A stretch of 64,000 nt of DNA from Sulfolobaceae archaeon (GTDB taxonomy: Archaea > Thermoproteota > Thermoprotei_A > Sulfolobales > Sulfolobaceae). The DNA lies in contig JAPNVD010000031.1 of assembly GCA_026627305.1 (NCBI GenBank), forward strand, positions 1 through 64,000, in the 5' to 3' direction. Numbering within the stretch: position 1 is the stretch's first letter; each line of letters opens with the position of its first letter. The notes under the pieces were generated by a model that was given only the letters and a program-made list of their open reading frames with translations, was not told the origin of the DNA and searched no databases. Made by a program: the position numbers and the translations under genes. Of this stretch, positions 8,129-16,816 are shown piece by piece.

Positions 8129-8809
8129 ATGTATTTAGTCACAACACTTGGCTTTGACGAGAAGTTCCAGATAAGGAGCTTGATGAGACACTCTGGCGAG
8201 GTTGAAGAAGTGATCATCGTTAAGCCTAAAGAAGCAGACGAGAATAAAGATACCGCTAAAAAGGCTAGGGCTGCGTTGAACAGTTTTCAAGAAATCTTGA
8301 ACAAGCTAGGGGTGAAGTATGAAGTTATAGATATAGAAATAAACAACCTTGAAGCAGCGTTGATTAAGCTAGTCCAGAGATTTAAGGAGTTAAAGGGAAA
8401 GAAAGTTGTAGTAAACGTAAGTGGTGGTATGAGGGCTCTAATACTAGAGGTCATATTTTCGTTTTTAATATTGGGCATGGATGTGGATTTCGAGATGGAG
8501 ACTGAGGACTTCTCTGCACTACTAACCTTTAGCTCAAACGACGTGAATTTTACAGAGCTCGATGAAGACGAAAAGGCTTTACTAATAGCGGTGAATAAGG
8601 GGGTTAATACAGTGAACAGACTTCATAAGAATCTAAATATTCCTTTGTCTACAGCCTGGAGGAGGGTTAGGAAGTTGGAGAGTAAAGGGTGCTTGAAGAG
8701 GACTGCAACTGAAAACGCTAACAGTAAACTAGAACTAACTCTAAAAGGTAGAATACTCGCTGAAGTTCTTTCCAGTGGAAATGAAAAAGGGGATTTTTCA
8801 AACCAGTGA
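8129..8809 (+). CDS. csa3: CARF-domain winged-helix regulator, Csa3-like
   Basis: Residues 1-135 form a CARF (CRISPR-associated Rossmann fold) domain. It begins YLVTTLGFDEKFQIRSLMRH and has the ligand-binding loop NVSGGMRAL (N96-L104), the signature that contacts cyclic oligoadenylate in this family. Residues 144-215 form a winged helix (AVNKGVNTVNRLHKNLNIPLSTAWRRVRKLE is in this region). Csa3 proteins in Sulfolobales switch CRISPR adaptation and interference genes on or off. No cas gene or CRISPR array lies in this window, so this is an orphan copy. A TATA-like TCTTTAAATG (8100-8109) sits about 25 bases before the ATG, implying a leaderless mRNA. Confidence 0.8.
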   Translation: MYLVTTLGFDEKFQIRSLMRHSGEVEEVIIVKPKEADENKDTAKKARAALNSFQEILNKLGVKYEVIDIEINNLEAALIKLVQRFKELKGKKVVVNVSGGMRALILEVIFSFLILGMDVDFEMETEDFSALLTFSSNDVNFTELDEDEKALLIAVNKGVNTVNRLHKNLNIPLSTAWRRVRKLESKGCLKRTATENANSKLELTLKGRILAEVLSSGNEKGDFSNQ

Positions 8810-8926
8810 AAGTTCATGAGTGCCTTCAAAGCAATGCTCTAGTTAGTAGCGTTTCAAAAAATCGGAAACATTTCCCTTCAATTTTTCTCATAAATAATTT
8901 AAACTGGAAAAATACATAAATTATTT

Positions 8927-9157
8927 GTGATTCACCACAAGCTCCATAAATTTATGTGCCCTTATTGTGATAAGATTTTTACATCTTCTAGGTCATTGAG
9001 GATTCACATAACTAAGCATCATGGGAGCATTTATTGTCCTGTATGTAATAAGGAGCTTCATAACGGTACTTGGAGGGAGTTGATAGCCCACTGCAGAAGG
9101 AACCCGGACATTAGACATAGAAGACTAGCTGAGAGGTTAGGAAAATCTATACTTTAG
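8927..9157 (+). CDS. Small C2H2 zinc-finger protein
   Basis: A GTG start gives 76 residues. The first finger is C-x2-C-x12-H-x4-H (CPYCDKIFTSSRSLRIHITKHH, residues 11-32 by this start). A second begins CPVC and ends in a looser AHCRR-x7-H. Single C2H2-finger proteins occur in Sulfolobales and their viruses and usually bind DNA. An AATAATTTAAAC box (about 8890-8901) lies about 28 bases before the GTG and supports that start over the ATG at 8954. It is convergent with, and overlaps by 11 bases, the YkgJ-type gene. Confidence 0.75.
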   Translation: MIHHKLHKFMCPYCDKIFTSSRSLRIHITKHHGSIYCPVCNKELHNGTWRELIAHCRRNPDIRHRRLAERLGKSIL

Positions 9158-9728
9158 CCGCTGCTTTAGACAACAGCTCATAAAGCTCTTTAGGCGTTGG
9201 AACCCTCCCATTTTTCTTCTCGAACTCAGTTACTACTTTTCCTAAAACATCCTTAACTCTTTTACCAGCTATACAGTACTCTGGAACGTGAAAGTCGGGA
9301 ACACTATCTCCTTTATAAGAATTTACCACTTGAATTTGTTCATCTTCAGTGGCGAATGGAAAGGATAAACAGGCGTAAGGTTTAACCTCATGGATACCGC
9401 ATGCCCAACCCTTGAGGAATGGGCATGGTCTAGGGAGTATGTAAATATCTCCCTTTTTCTCTAACCTAACCCTACCCTTTAGTTCTTCCATGTCAAAATC
9501 GTAGACTGGTACTGGCAAACCACTTTTACAGCACTTTCCCCCACAAGCCTCACAATCCTTTGCTGTTTCAGGGATTAGCTTATTCATTGCCAACTGGTAA
9601 ACTATTGAATATCCAGCGAACTTAGCTATGGGTGAATTATACTGGTCTAGGAAGCTGAAAAGTTGATATAATGCTTTCTCATCGCCCTTTAAAGCCCTCT
9701 TAGTAAGTCGATTAATTTCATCCATCAT
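9147..9728 (-). CDS. YkgJ-family cysteine-cluster protein (zinc/iron chelating)
   Basis: The hallmark CxxCxxxCC cluster is present as C59, C62, C66, C67 (CEACGGKCCKSG), followed by C102, C110 and C120 in a PCPFLKGWACGIHEVKPYAC stretch with the family's P-C-P-F and C-x-I-x-x-x-K-P-x-x-C pattern. Length 193 fits the family. Such proteins bind a metal or an Fe-S cluster; their role is largely unknown. The N-terminal 50 residues are helical. Confidence 0.85.
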   Translation of the reverse strand: MMDEINRLTKRALKGDEKALYQLFSFLDQYNSPIAKFAGYSIVYQLAMNKLIPETAKDCEACGGKCCKSGLPVPVYDFDMEELKGRVRLEKKGDIYILPRPCPFLKGWACGIHEVKPYACLSFPFATEDEQIQVVNSYKGDSVPDFHVPEYCIAGKRVKDVLGKVVTEFEKKNGRVPTPKELYELLSKAAAKV

Positions 9729-9821
9729 AAAAAAGCATTTTTGTACGTAACTTAAAAGCTCTTTCTTAATTTATGCTATAATTTCATGAAACCTTATTAT
9801 CCCTAAGTCTAAAGTTACTTT

Positions 9822-10778
9822 ATGCAATATACTATCCATGCAGTTACACACAACAAGTGGGATAACTCTATTTCTCCTGTCCTGACAATAAGTGACGGTG
9901 ATGTTATAACAGTAGAGACGAAAGAGGCATCTGACGGTCAGGTTACCCCCAATTCAACTCCACAGGACTTACTAAAGCTAGATTTCTCGAGAATCCATCC
10001 CCTTACTGGACCAATAGAGGTTAGAGGTGCAGAGCCAGGGGATGCACTAGAGATCGAGTTCTTGGAGTTCAAAAATAAGGGTTGGGGATGGACGGGTGTT
10101 TTACCAGGATTTGGATTCCTAGCTGATGAGCAATACACAGCACCAATAGATGTTTTAGGACCAGCATTAAAGATCTGGAGGGCTGATGAAAACTTTGCCT
10201 ATGCTAAGTTTGGAGATCTGGAGGTTAAAATACCGTTGAACCCATTCCCTGGTGTAATAGGTACAGCATTGCCATACAGAGGGAAGCTGAGCACTATACC
10301 ACCTAGGGAAAACGGGGGAAACATGGATATAAAGCACTTAACTGTCGGTACCAAGCTTTATTTGCCAGTGTTCGTAAAGGGTGCCCTTCTCTCAATAGGA
10401 GATACTCACTTAGCTCAAGGGGATGGCGAAGTTTGCGGTACAGCTATTGAAGCCCCAATGGAAGTGACCATGAGGGTTAGACTAATAAAGAACGTTGGTC
10501 TAACCCAACCAATGTTCATAGCTAAGAAGGTGAAGGAGATGGAGTATAACGAATATATAGCTTACCCTGGAATAGATAATAATCTATGGATAGCTGCTAA
10601 GAAAGCAATAAAGGGGATAATATCGATCCTGAGCAAGTATATGAGCCCTGTAGAGGCTTATATGTTAGCTAGCGTTGCAGTTAACCTGAGGGTTAGCGAG
10701 GTAGTTGATGTACCAAATTGGATCGTTACAGCATACTTACCAAAGGATATATTCAATAAAGAGGTAGAACTGTTATAA
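9822..10778 (+). CDS. Acetamidase/formamidase
   Basis: The 318-residue protein is a full-length FmdA/AmdA member: N-terminal HNKWDNSISPVLTISDGD, then PLTGPIEVRGAEPGDALEIE, GALLSIGDTHLAQGDGEVCGTAIEAPMEVTMRV and a C-terminal YMLASVAVNLRVSEVVD. This family hydrolyses formamide or acetamide to ammonia and formate or acetate in the cytoplasm, giving nitrogen and a one- or two-carbon acid. A CTTATTAT box lies about 28 bases before the ATG. It stands alone. The formate could feed the FdhF-like enzyme at 27.9 kb, which is inference. Confidence 0.9.
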   Translation: MQYTIHAVTHNKWDNSISPVLTISDGDVITVETKEASDGQVTPNSTPQDLLKLDFSRIHPLTGPIEVRGAEPGDALEIEFLEFKNKGWGWTGVLPGFGFLADEQYTAPIDVLGPALKIWRADENFAYAKFGDLEVKIPLNPFPGVIGTALPYRGKLSTIPPRENGGNMDIKHLTVGTKLYLPVFVKGALLSIGDTHLAQGDGEVCGTAIEAPMEVTMRVRLIKNVGLTQPMFIAKKVKEMEYNEYIAYPGIDNNLWIAAKKAIKGIISILSKYMSPVEAYMLASVAVNLRVSEVVDVPNWIVTAYLPKDIFNKEVELL

Positions 10779-10941
10779 TTTGAGAAGAGCAGTCATAGTT
10801 TAGCCATAAAATTCATTCTTGCCCAACCAATCTGCGAAAAGGCAAACCGCATATCTAAGGGAAGTTTTAGCTCATCCATGCCTGAGGTTTTTCTTTTTAG
10901 CCAACTGTTAAGCTTAAAATGTATCTAGTTTAATTTTACTT

Positions 10942-11580
10942 ATGGATGTTTCAGTCCTTTTAGCTTCCTTAGGGATAAGCGTTCTAGAGCTCTCAGAGGC
11001 TAGCGCAGTGACAGTTGTTTTCTTAGGCATCTACAAGAACTTGAAGCCAATCCTATATTCAATAGCTGGCATACTGCTTGTCCTCGTCCCAGTATTCACT
11101 GTTGGTAGATACATAGTATTTCTACCTATAGATTATGTATTCGCCGCAGCTACCATAATTTTAGCCTATTTTGGTTATAGACTGTTAAGGAGCGCTAGGA
11201 GGAACTTTAAGGGTTTGAGAAAGCAAGGAGGGAAGAATGAAGAGGAGGAAAAGGAAGGCATAGTTACAGTATTCGTTGTTTCAGCGACCGAAGCCTTAGA
11301 AGCTGGATTAGTGATTTTAGCGCTTATCCCTCAAAGCTATGTTTCTGCACTAAGCGGAACATTAATAGCTGTAGTAATAGTTGTTGCATTGACTGCAGTG
11401 TTAAAGGCGCAAATCATGAGGATAAGGGTTCCTCACTTGAAGTTCGTGTTATCAGCCCTCCTCTTTAGTTTAGCTACTCTCTTCGCTGGTGAAATATTTC
11501 TAGATATTGATGAGGTGTTCTTGCCTTTATTCTTCGTCATCTACCTGGGTATAAACTATGCAGTAATAAAGCTTACATGA
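10942..11580 (+). CDS. Membrane protein with two ExxE motifs (FTR1-like, half size)
   Basis: The 212-residue protein has about six or seven membrane helices arranged as two repeats separated by a charged loop (residues 93-112, [11 protein letters not shown]). Each repeat begins with a helix carrying an acidic pair: E16-L-S-E19-A and E117-A-L-E120-A-G. This matches the spacing of the REGLE (RExxE) iron-binding motifs of FTR1/EfeU iron permeases, but the Arg is missing in both. It may move a metal cation. It is a distant or unrelated family at this level of evidence. Confidence 0.6.
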   Translation: MDVSVLLASLGISVLELSEASAVTVVFLGIYKNLKPILYSIAGILLVLVPVFTVGRYIVFLPIDYVFAAATIILAYFGYRLLRSARRNFKGLRKQGGKNEEEEKEGIVTVFVVSATEALEAGLVILALIPQSYVSALSGTLIAVVIVVALTAVLKAQIMRIRVPHLKFVLSALLFSLATLFAGEIFLDIDEVFLPLFFVIYLGINYAVIKLT

Positions 11581-11700
11581 AATAATTGTTGTTTAATACT
11601 ACAGTGTTGAGGAACTCCTGATCATCTCTTAGCCTAAGAGTAAGGGAGATTCAGTCTGCTAGTGGATTCGAATATTTTTCCATACAAAATAAAAGACTAG

Positions 11701-11730
11701 CCTCGCCCTTAAGGGCAGGAGGAGGTCAGT
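11701..11730 (+). repeat. Solo right end of a TnpB element (omega-RNA 3' hairpin scar)
   Basis: CCTCGCCCTTAAGGGCAGG forms a hairpin around the palindrome GCCCTTAAGGGC (11705-11716), followed by AGGAGGTCAGT. It shares the stem and the GGTCAGT tail with the copies at 857 and 59183. There is no tnpB nearby. The rest of the 243-base gap (11581-11823) shows nothing else. Confidence 0.6.
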
Positions 11731-11823
11731 AGATTAAGCTTGAAAAGATAATGAGTGGAATAACTCGCCTCACGTTGTGAGTATATTAGCTAATTATAAA
11801 ATTATGAAAGATTTCATACTACT

Positions 11824-12207
11824 ATGGATTTCTATACTGGGAACATAAACAACACAAAGATATCAGAAGTTAAGATAGGAAATTCAAGGGATGTATATAT
11901 TCAATGGTTGATAACTAAGGAGGGTCAAGGTACAGTCTATGCTGTAAGGAGGTTCGTCATTAAGCCTAAGGGATTCATTCAGATGCATTATCACGAATAC
12001 TACGAGTCGCTATATATCATAAAGGGGAAGTGTAAGGTCTGTGTAGGGGATGTAAAGCAAGTGGAATTAAGCGCTGGCGACTATATCTTCATCAACTCTA
12101 ACGTAAAGCACGCAATAGTTAATGTTGGGGACGAGGATCTAGAGTTCCTCTGCGTTATAAACTATCCTGAAAACATGAACATAACATCTCTAAATGAGAA
12201 CTGTTAA
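11824..12207 (+). CDS. Cupin-fold protein
   Basis: The 127-residue protein is a single cupin. Motif 1 is H55-x-H57-x3-E61 (MHYHEYYESLYIIKGK) and motif 2 ends in SNVKHAIVNVGDEDLEF with H at about 100. These residues normally hold one Fe, Mn or Zn ion. Small cupins range from dioxygenases to sugar isomerases, so the reaction cannot be named. Its end is immediately followed by the convergent K+-channel-like gene (stop codons adjacent). Confidence 0.85.
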   Translation: MDFYTGNINNTKISEVKIGNSRDVYIQWLITKEGQGTVYAVRRFVIKPKGFIQMHYHEYYESLYIIKGKCKVCVGDVKQVELSAGDYIFINSNVKHAIVNVGDEDLEFLCVINYPENMNITSLNENC

Positions 12208-13230
12208 CTAAGAGACAATCCTATTAACCTCTTTGAACTTAGAGGGATCTCCCAATACAAATAGTACCTCTCCTTCTTTTACCTCACTATCCCTCTGAAA
12301 GTAGGGGTCTAGCTTTCCATTCCTCATTATGGCAATAGGTATTACAGCATCAGGTAAATCCTTTAATTTAACCCTCTTCTTTACCTCAAATACTCCAATA
12401 GCGAACTCCCTGCTCTTTGTGGGAAATATCATACCTGCAAATTGACTGGCAATCGATGCTGAGGCAATCATTCTCCCAACTATATCCTCATAAGGTAGTA
12501 CCATATCAGCCCCAGCAGTCTTCATTACGTCAACCATTGAGGTGTCCTTAACTGCAACAACAGTAATTAACGGAGGGTTAAGCTTCTGAACCTTTAGGGT
12601 AACGAGAAGGGTATCGGAATCGTTCTCCATGAAGATTATTGCCGATTCAGCATCTTTTATGCCAGCCTCAATTAGGTTCTTCTCATCCTTAGGATCTCCA
12701 AATATCACCTTATCACTCCTCAGGCTATTGTATATCTCCTCATTGTCAGTTACAATAATGTAGTCCTTTCCTAGCTCGTCCAATTTCTTAGCTGTGGATA
12801 TTATACTTTTGGAATTCCCTAGGACAACTATATGTCCTTTCATGTGTTTACCTCTCCATCTAGCCCTAGCGTCAATCCAAGTATTTCTATTAACTATTGT
12901 TGAAATTAAAGTTTGTGCCATACTCGCGAAAAGTCCTACACTGAAGATTATGATAAAAGTTAAGAACAGCTTCTCCTGAGGGGGCATTGTGTGTATGTCC
13001 GGAGCGTAAAGCCCAACAGTTGTAACAACATTAACTGCGGCATATATTGCTGATATCCAATCCAAGTGCTGATAATATACGAAAACGAGAGAGAGAAAGT
13101 AGACCACTATACCTAACATGCCCAGCTGAGGATAAATCCTCCTGAGGACAGAATATGGCGAGGCAAAAAGCTCTAAGATGGACACTATCCTCCTATTCCA
13201 TATCTCCTTTCTGTCCACACTTATCTGCAA
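12208..13230 (-). CDS. Potassium-channel-like protein with RCK (TrkA-N/TrkA-C) domains
   Basis: Residues 35-55 and 88-113 are the two membrane helices of a 2TM K+ channel. The pore loop between them has TTVGLYAPD (T70-D78) where K+ channels have TTVGYGD. Residues about 131-250 form a TrkA-N Rossmann domain (GHIVVLGNSKSI) and about 265-340 a TrkA-C domain ending VLFVLGDPSKF. The layout is that of MthK/Kch channels gated by a cytoplasmic ligand. The altered filter makes K+ selectivity doubtful. The start at 13230 faces the gene at 13294. Confidence 0.8.
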   Translation of the reverse strand: MQISVDRKEIWNRRIVSILELFASPYSVLRRIYPQLGMLGIVVYFLSLVFVYYQHLDWISAIYAAVNVVTTVGLYAPDIHTMPPQEKLFLTFIIIFSVGLFASMAQTLISTIVNRNTWIDARARWRGKHMKGHIVVLGNSKSIISTAKKLDELGKDYIIVTDNEEIYNSLRSDKVIFGDPKDEKNLIEAGIKDAESAIIFMENDSDTLLVTLKVQKLNPPLITVVAVKDTSMVDVMKTAGADMVLPYEDIVGRMIASASIASQFAGMIFPTKSREFAIGVFEVKKRVKLKDLPDAVIPIAIMRNGKLDPYFQRDSEVKEGEVLFVLGDPSKFKEVNRIVS

Positions 13231-13293
13231 GGACTCCTAGCTTAAAAAATATACTACCTCAAAACTTTTAAGGTTGTCAAACTTTCTATCCAT

Positions 13294-14403
13294 ATGCAAA
13301 CTATAATACAGGGAAACCACACCTATAAAGCACTTTTTGACGCTTATGATGTCTCAAACGCCCTCTATAACCCTCTAGACGAGGAGGAAATAATAGCGGA
13401 TATTCACGCAAAAGAAACCCCAGCTAAGAAGGCTTTGGTAAAGCTCTATAAGGGGAAGATCATCGAGAAAGTCCTTTTGGACTATCCATGGAAGTCAGCC
13501 AACGATATGAACGTTTATCCAGAGGAGGACGAACTACTGATAGCTTACTACCAAGTGCCTGTAATAGAGGTCAGGAAGTTGAGCTCCCTCGAGCTCAAGA
13601 AGAAAATAAAAATAGAGAACGCTAATATAGTGCCCTCAGCCGCTTATGATAGTAATGGCAATATAATCTATGTAGCGGATAACGGAGTTTACGTGCTGAA
13701 GGAGAATGAAGGTGCTAAAGAACTCTTGAAGGTAAATCAGGGGTTGAGTATAGATTGTCAGAGGTCACCCTTTGGTCAGAACTGTGCTGTCGTCTCACAC
13801 AAAGATCACCAAATAATAACCTTTGCCGAGTGGGGGGAGTTCATGAGTAGGGTTTACTTTCCCTTTCCCGGGGGAGTTAGGTACACCCCAGATGAGAGGC
13901 TAATAATATCCAGCGGGAAGATAGATAAGCATGTTGAGCTAACCCTAGTTTTAGGTGCTACACACCTTAGACCAGATAACGGATGGTCAGGTTACCTTCA
14001 TGACTACTCAACTTTGCCCTCAAACAGGACAGACTCTGTTAGCCTAGGGAAGTATTTATTCCAGTGGTACTTAGGGGCTTTCGAAGTGGAATCCCCATTA
14101 CCTAAGTTTAGGCCTTATTCCGTGAAGCTAAGCGATAAGATAAAAGATGATTACTTCAAGGTAAGCGGTTACACCTCTTTTACTCCTCTCCCAGTCTTCA
14201 ACGAGTGTGATATCATAGTTCTTGGCAGAGCTAAGGTTACAGTTGAGGCAAAGAAGATGAACTACGTATTTTATGGTACAGTAGACGATTGGTACGTATT
14301 CGATGAGTTCGAGAGTGGAAAATATAAGATAACAACTCCTGGGGTTTACAGGTTTAAGGCTAACGGAGAGGTAGAGGAGGCTATAGGCATCTGTAAACCA
14401 TGA
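13294..14403 (+). CDS. Unknown beta-rich protein coupled to an MFS transporter
   Basis: I do not recognise a named family. The 369 residues show repeated short beta strands with turns such as YDSNGNIIYVADNG and YTPDERLIISSGK, suggesting a beta-propeller-like fold over residues about 50-220. A C-terminal part (residues 250-369) contains GTVDDWYVFDEFESGKYKITTPGVYRF. There is no signal peptide. The last codons overlap the next gene (ATGA, 14400-14403), so it is translationally coupled to the MFS transporter and may sense or modify its substrate. Confidence 0.75.
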   Translation: MQTIIQGNHTYKALFDAYDVSNALYNPLDEEEIIADIHAKETPAKKALVKLYKGKIIEKVLLDYPWKSANDMNVYPEEDELLIAYYQVPVIEVRKLSSLELKKKIKIENANIVPSAAYDSNGNIIYVADNGVYVLKENEGAKELLKVNQGLSIDCQRSPFGQNCAVVSHKDHQIITFAEWGEFMSRVYFPFPGGVRYTPDERLIISSGKIDKHVELTLVLGATHLRPDNGWSGYLHDYSTLPSNRTDSVSLGKYLFQWYLGAFEVESPLPKFRPYSVKLSDKIKDDYFKVSGYTSFTPLPVFNECDIIVLGRAKVTVEAKKMNYVFYGTVDDWYVFDEFESGKYKITTPGVYRFKANGEVEEAIGICKP

Positions 14404-15575
14404 AAGTTTTTTATGCCAAACTCTTTTTTCATATGATGGCCAGAGATACATTAGTGGGCTGGCTTGGGACGTTTTTCCAGTTACTCATTAGGCTAAGCTG
14501 GGGAGTAATAGCTGTTCCAATAGCCCTTTTACTTAAATTGAACTCTATACAAATAGGCTTTGTAGCAACATCGTTTTATATAGGCTATGTTGCCGCTTCA
14601 ATCCCGTGGGGGTTAGTAATAGATAGGATAGGGCCTAAGAGGACTATCGCCCTCTCCTCATCTTTTCTGTTCATAACGAACCTTCTTTTGTTCTTCTCTC
14701 CCATTAGAGACTACGCGTTTTTAGTTCTCCTTTACCTAATTGAGGGCTTAATAGCTTCTGCCATATTCCCCTCAGCCATGAAGATTGTTGCAATAACTCA
14801 TAGCTCAAGGCTTACCTTTTATGTAGCCCTTTTAGAAAGTGCAGCACCTGCAACTATAATTCTGTTAGGGCTGATATCCACATTGTTATTAAATGCATGG
14901 AAGTTGACGTTCCTCTCTTTGGCAATAGCCTTCGGTTTGATAGCGGTACTTTCAGCGCTGTGGATATCAGTGAGCTCAAAGCCTACAGAGATGAAGAGAT
15001 CCTTTAAGGTTATCCTTGATAAGAGGATAGCTTTAGCAACGCTATTGAGGTTTGGAGAACTGTGGGCTACTTGGGGAACATCTACTTGGATCTTCTCAAT
15101 GCTGGTATTATATAGACATATATCAACCTCACTATCAGCACTCTTCCTCTTCATCTATGGAATAGGGCAATTGATAGGTATACTAAGTGTAGAGAGGCTA
15201 TCCTGGAAAATAGGAGATGCCAAGACAATTCTAGCAAATATATTAGGGTTTATCGTTATGACCTCGCTAATAGTGATAACCCCTATTGTTTCCCTTTACC
15301 TATTAGAGGCCTTCTTCTTGGGCGTCTTCTCTTTCTCTTATAGACCTCCTACTGATTCATTAATAATGAAGATGGGAGGTAATGGGAGGGAGGCTACGTC
15401 TATAGCTTTCGCTAACTCCATATCCCAAATGGGCACTATGATAGCCCCAAGCTTTGTAGGGCTGATCCTTTACCTAACGAAAAGCTTTGTCTTTTCCATG
15501 TTGGGGTTGAACGTTGGGATGGTAATATCCCTAATATCTTTAATACTCTTGGTCAAGTGGAAAACAAATTATTAG
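14400..15575 (+). CDS. MFS transporter
   Basis: The 391 residues form about 12 membrane helices. The MFS signature between helices 2 and 3 reads [13 protein letters not shown] (residues about 79-91), and the matching loop of the second half has [14 protein letters not shown]. It is a single-substrate or drug-type porter of unknown specificity. The start overlaps the stop of the preceding beta-rich gene by four bases. The end is convergent with the isochorismatase-like gene. Confidence 0.85.
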   Translation: MKVFYAKLFFHMMARDTLVGWLGTFFQLLIRLSWGVIAVPIALLLKLNSIQIGFVATSFYIGYVAASIPWGLVIDRIGPKRTIALSSSFLFITNLLLFFSPIRDYAFLVLLYLIEGLIASAIFPSAMKIVAITHSSRLTFYVALLESAAPATIILLGLISTLLLNAWKLTFLSLAIAFGLIAVLSALWISVSSKPTEMKRSFKVILDKRIALATLLRFGELWATWGTSTWIFSMLVLYRHISTSLSALFLFIYGIGQLIGILSVERLSWKIGDAKTILANILGFIVMTSLIVITPIVSLYLLEAFFLGVFSFSYRPPTDSLIMKMGGNGREATSIAFANSISQMGTMIAPSFVGLILYLTKSFVFSMLGLNVGMVISLISLILLVKWKTNY

Positions 15576-16135
15576 CCATTTCTTCTCCAGGCATCTATTA
15601 TATCCTTATTGTCTAGCACAAGCATCAACTTCTGCATGTTCATTAAAGACCTTTCATGTGCTTCTCTATCTGCAGAAGATACTGCCTGCCTAGCTATCAC
15701 TGGTAGGAACCCTAGGGCTTGAGCATGTCTTGCTGAGGTCTCTACACCTATTTCAGTCGCTATACCTGTGAACACTATTGTAGTTATGTTTACGTTCCTG
15801 AGCATTAACTCGAAGTTAGTACCCACAAATATGCTAGGGGTGTTCTTTAACAAGACCACATCTCCTTCCTGTGGGTATACTTCCTTCACTATATCCCCTG
15901 GATTAAAGGACCTCCTAAATCGTGGCTGAAACCTCTCTGGGAAAGGAGTTATCTTCGTATAAACTATAGGTACTTTTAACGCCCTAGCTTCATCAATAAG
16001 CTCTTTAAGTGCACGTAAAAACTCTTCTTTATTAAATATGGAGTTGACTAGGGCTTCTTGAACATCCCAAACTACTAAAACAGAATTATCCTTTCTTATG
16101 AACTTTTTCAGCTCTTCGGGATTAAACCAAGACAT
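15572..16135 (-). CDS. Isochorismatase-fold hydrolase lacking the catalytic cysteine
   Basis: The 187-residue protein has the isochorismatase-like fold: [10 protein letters not shown] with catalytic Asp D24, [15 protein letters not shown] with Lys K97, and the loop [17 protein letters not shown]. In active cysteine hydrolases that loop contains a Cys where this protein has G130. Related bacterial proteins (the YecD branch) also have Gly there, so the chemistry or ligand differs from nicotinamidase and N-carbamoylsarcosine amidase. The natural substrate is unknown. It overlaps the MFS gene end by 4 bases. Confidence 0.8.
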   Translation of the reverse strand: MSWFNPEELKKFIRKDNSVLVVWDVQEALVNSIFNKEEFLRALKELIDEARALKVPIVYTKITPFPERFQPRFRRSFNPGDIVKEVYPQEGDVVLLKNTPSIFVGTNFELMLRNVNITTIVFTGIATEIGVETSARHAQALGFLPVIARQAVSSADREAHERSLMNMQKLMLVLDNKDIIDAWRRNG

Positions 16136-16175
16136 AAGAAATAGTTCGGTTTCGAAATAATAAGGTTAATCGTGC

Positions 16176-16643
16176 TTATTCTTGTGTATATAATGCAATC
16201 TCCACAAAACCATTTCTTCCTCTCTCTGGATAAGGCATGAAGATCCTATAGTGTATCCCAACTTCATACCTCTTTCCGTCTTTAAGTGCATAGAAGTATG
16301 CCTTGGCTTCCTGGACTCTTTTAGCCTCATCAACACCTATTATCCTCTCAGTTGGATCGCTCGGTATCCTCCCACCCTCAGCCCTTATGAACCTCTTAAG
16401 CTTTAATAGCGCCTCTTCTTTAACGTCCTCGAAGACTGTGGTTATCATCTTCCAATCGTTTCCATTTATGTAAATGATGCCATCAGTTTCACTAACGTAT
16501 GTCTGGGGTGTATCTGGTGCCGTGATATCTATAATCTTACCGTCAATCTTGGCATTAACGGTCTTAGCCAGACCCTTTGTCCTTTCAAGGTTATCATACA
16601 TCTGATCTATATCTTGAATCTGTATATATTCCATCTGATTCAC
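16176..16643 (-). CDS. Unknown protein
   Basis: A 155-residue soluble protein that I do not recognise. It is mixed alpha/beta with a conserved-looking core, VFEDVKEEALLKLKRFIRAEGGRIP, and a C-terminal beta region (YRIFMPYPERGRNGFVEIALY). It lies 40 bases upstream of the isochorismatase-like gene on the same strand, so the two may share a transcript. Confidence 0.65.
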   Translation of the reverse strand: MNQMEYIQIQDIDQMYDNLERTKGLAKTVNAKIDGKIIDITAPDTPQTYVSETDGIIYINGNDWKMITTVFEDVKEEALLKLKRFIRAEGGRIPSDPTERIIGVDEAKRVQEAKAYFYALKDGKRYEVGIHYRIFMPYPERGRNGFVEIALYTQE

Positions 16644-16816
16644 CGTGTTTATACTTACCTTCGGCTAATTTAAACAAAACACCTAAAATATAAGTAATGT
16701 TGATTTATCTTTTTTACAAGTGTTGTTATAGAAATGAAAATAAGGTAAAACTCATATTTTAGGGGTTTATTTTTAAAAACTAAAAAAGGAATATATGACA
16801 TGACGTGGTGAATAAG

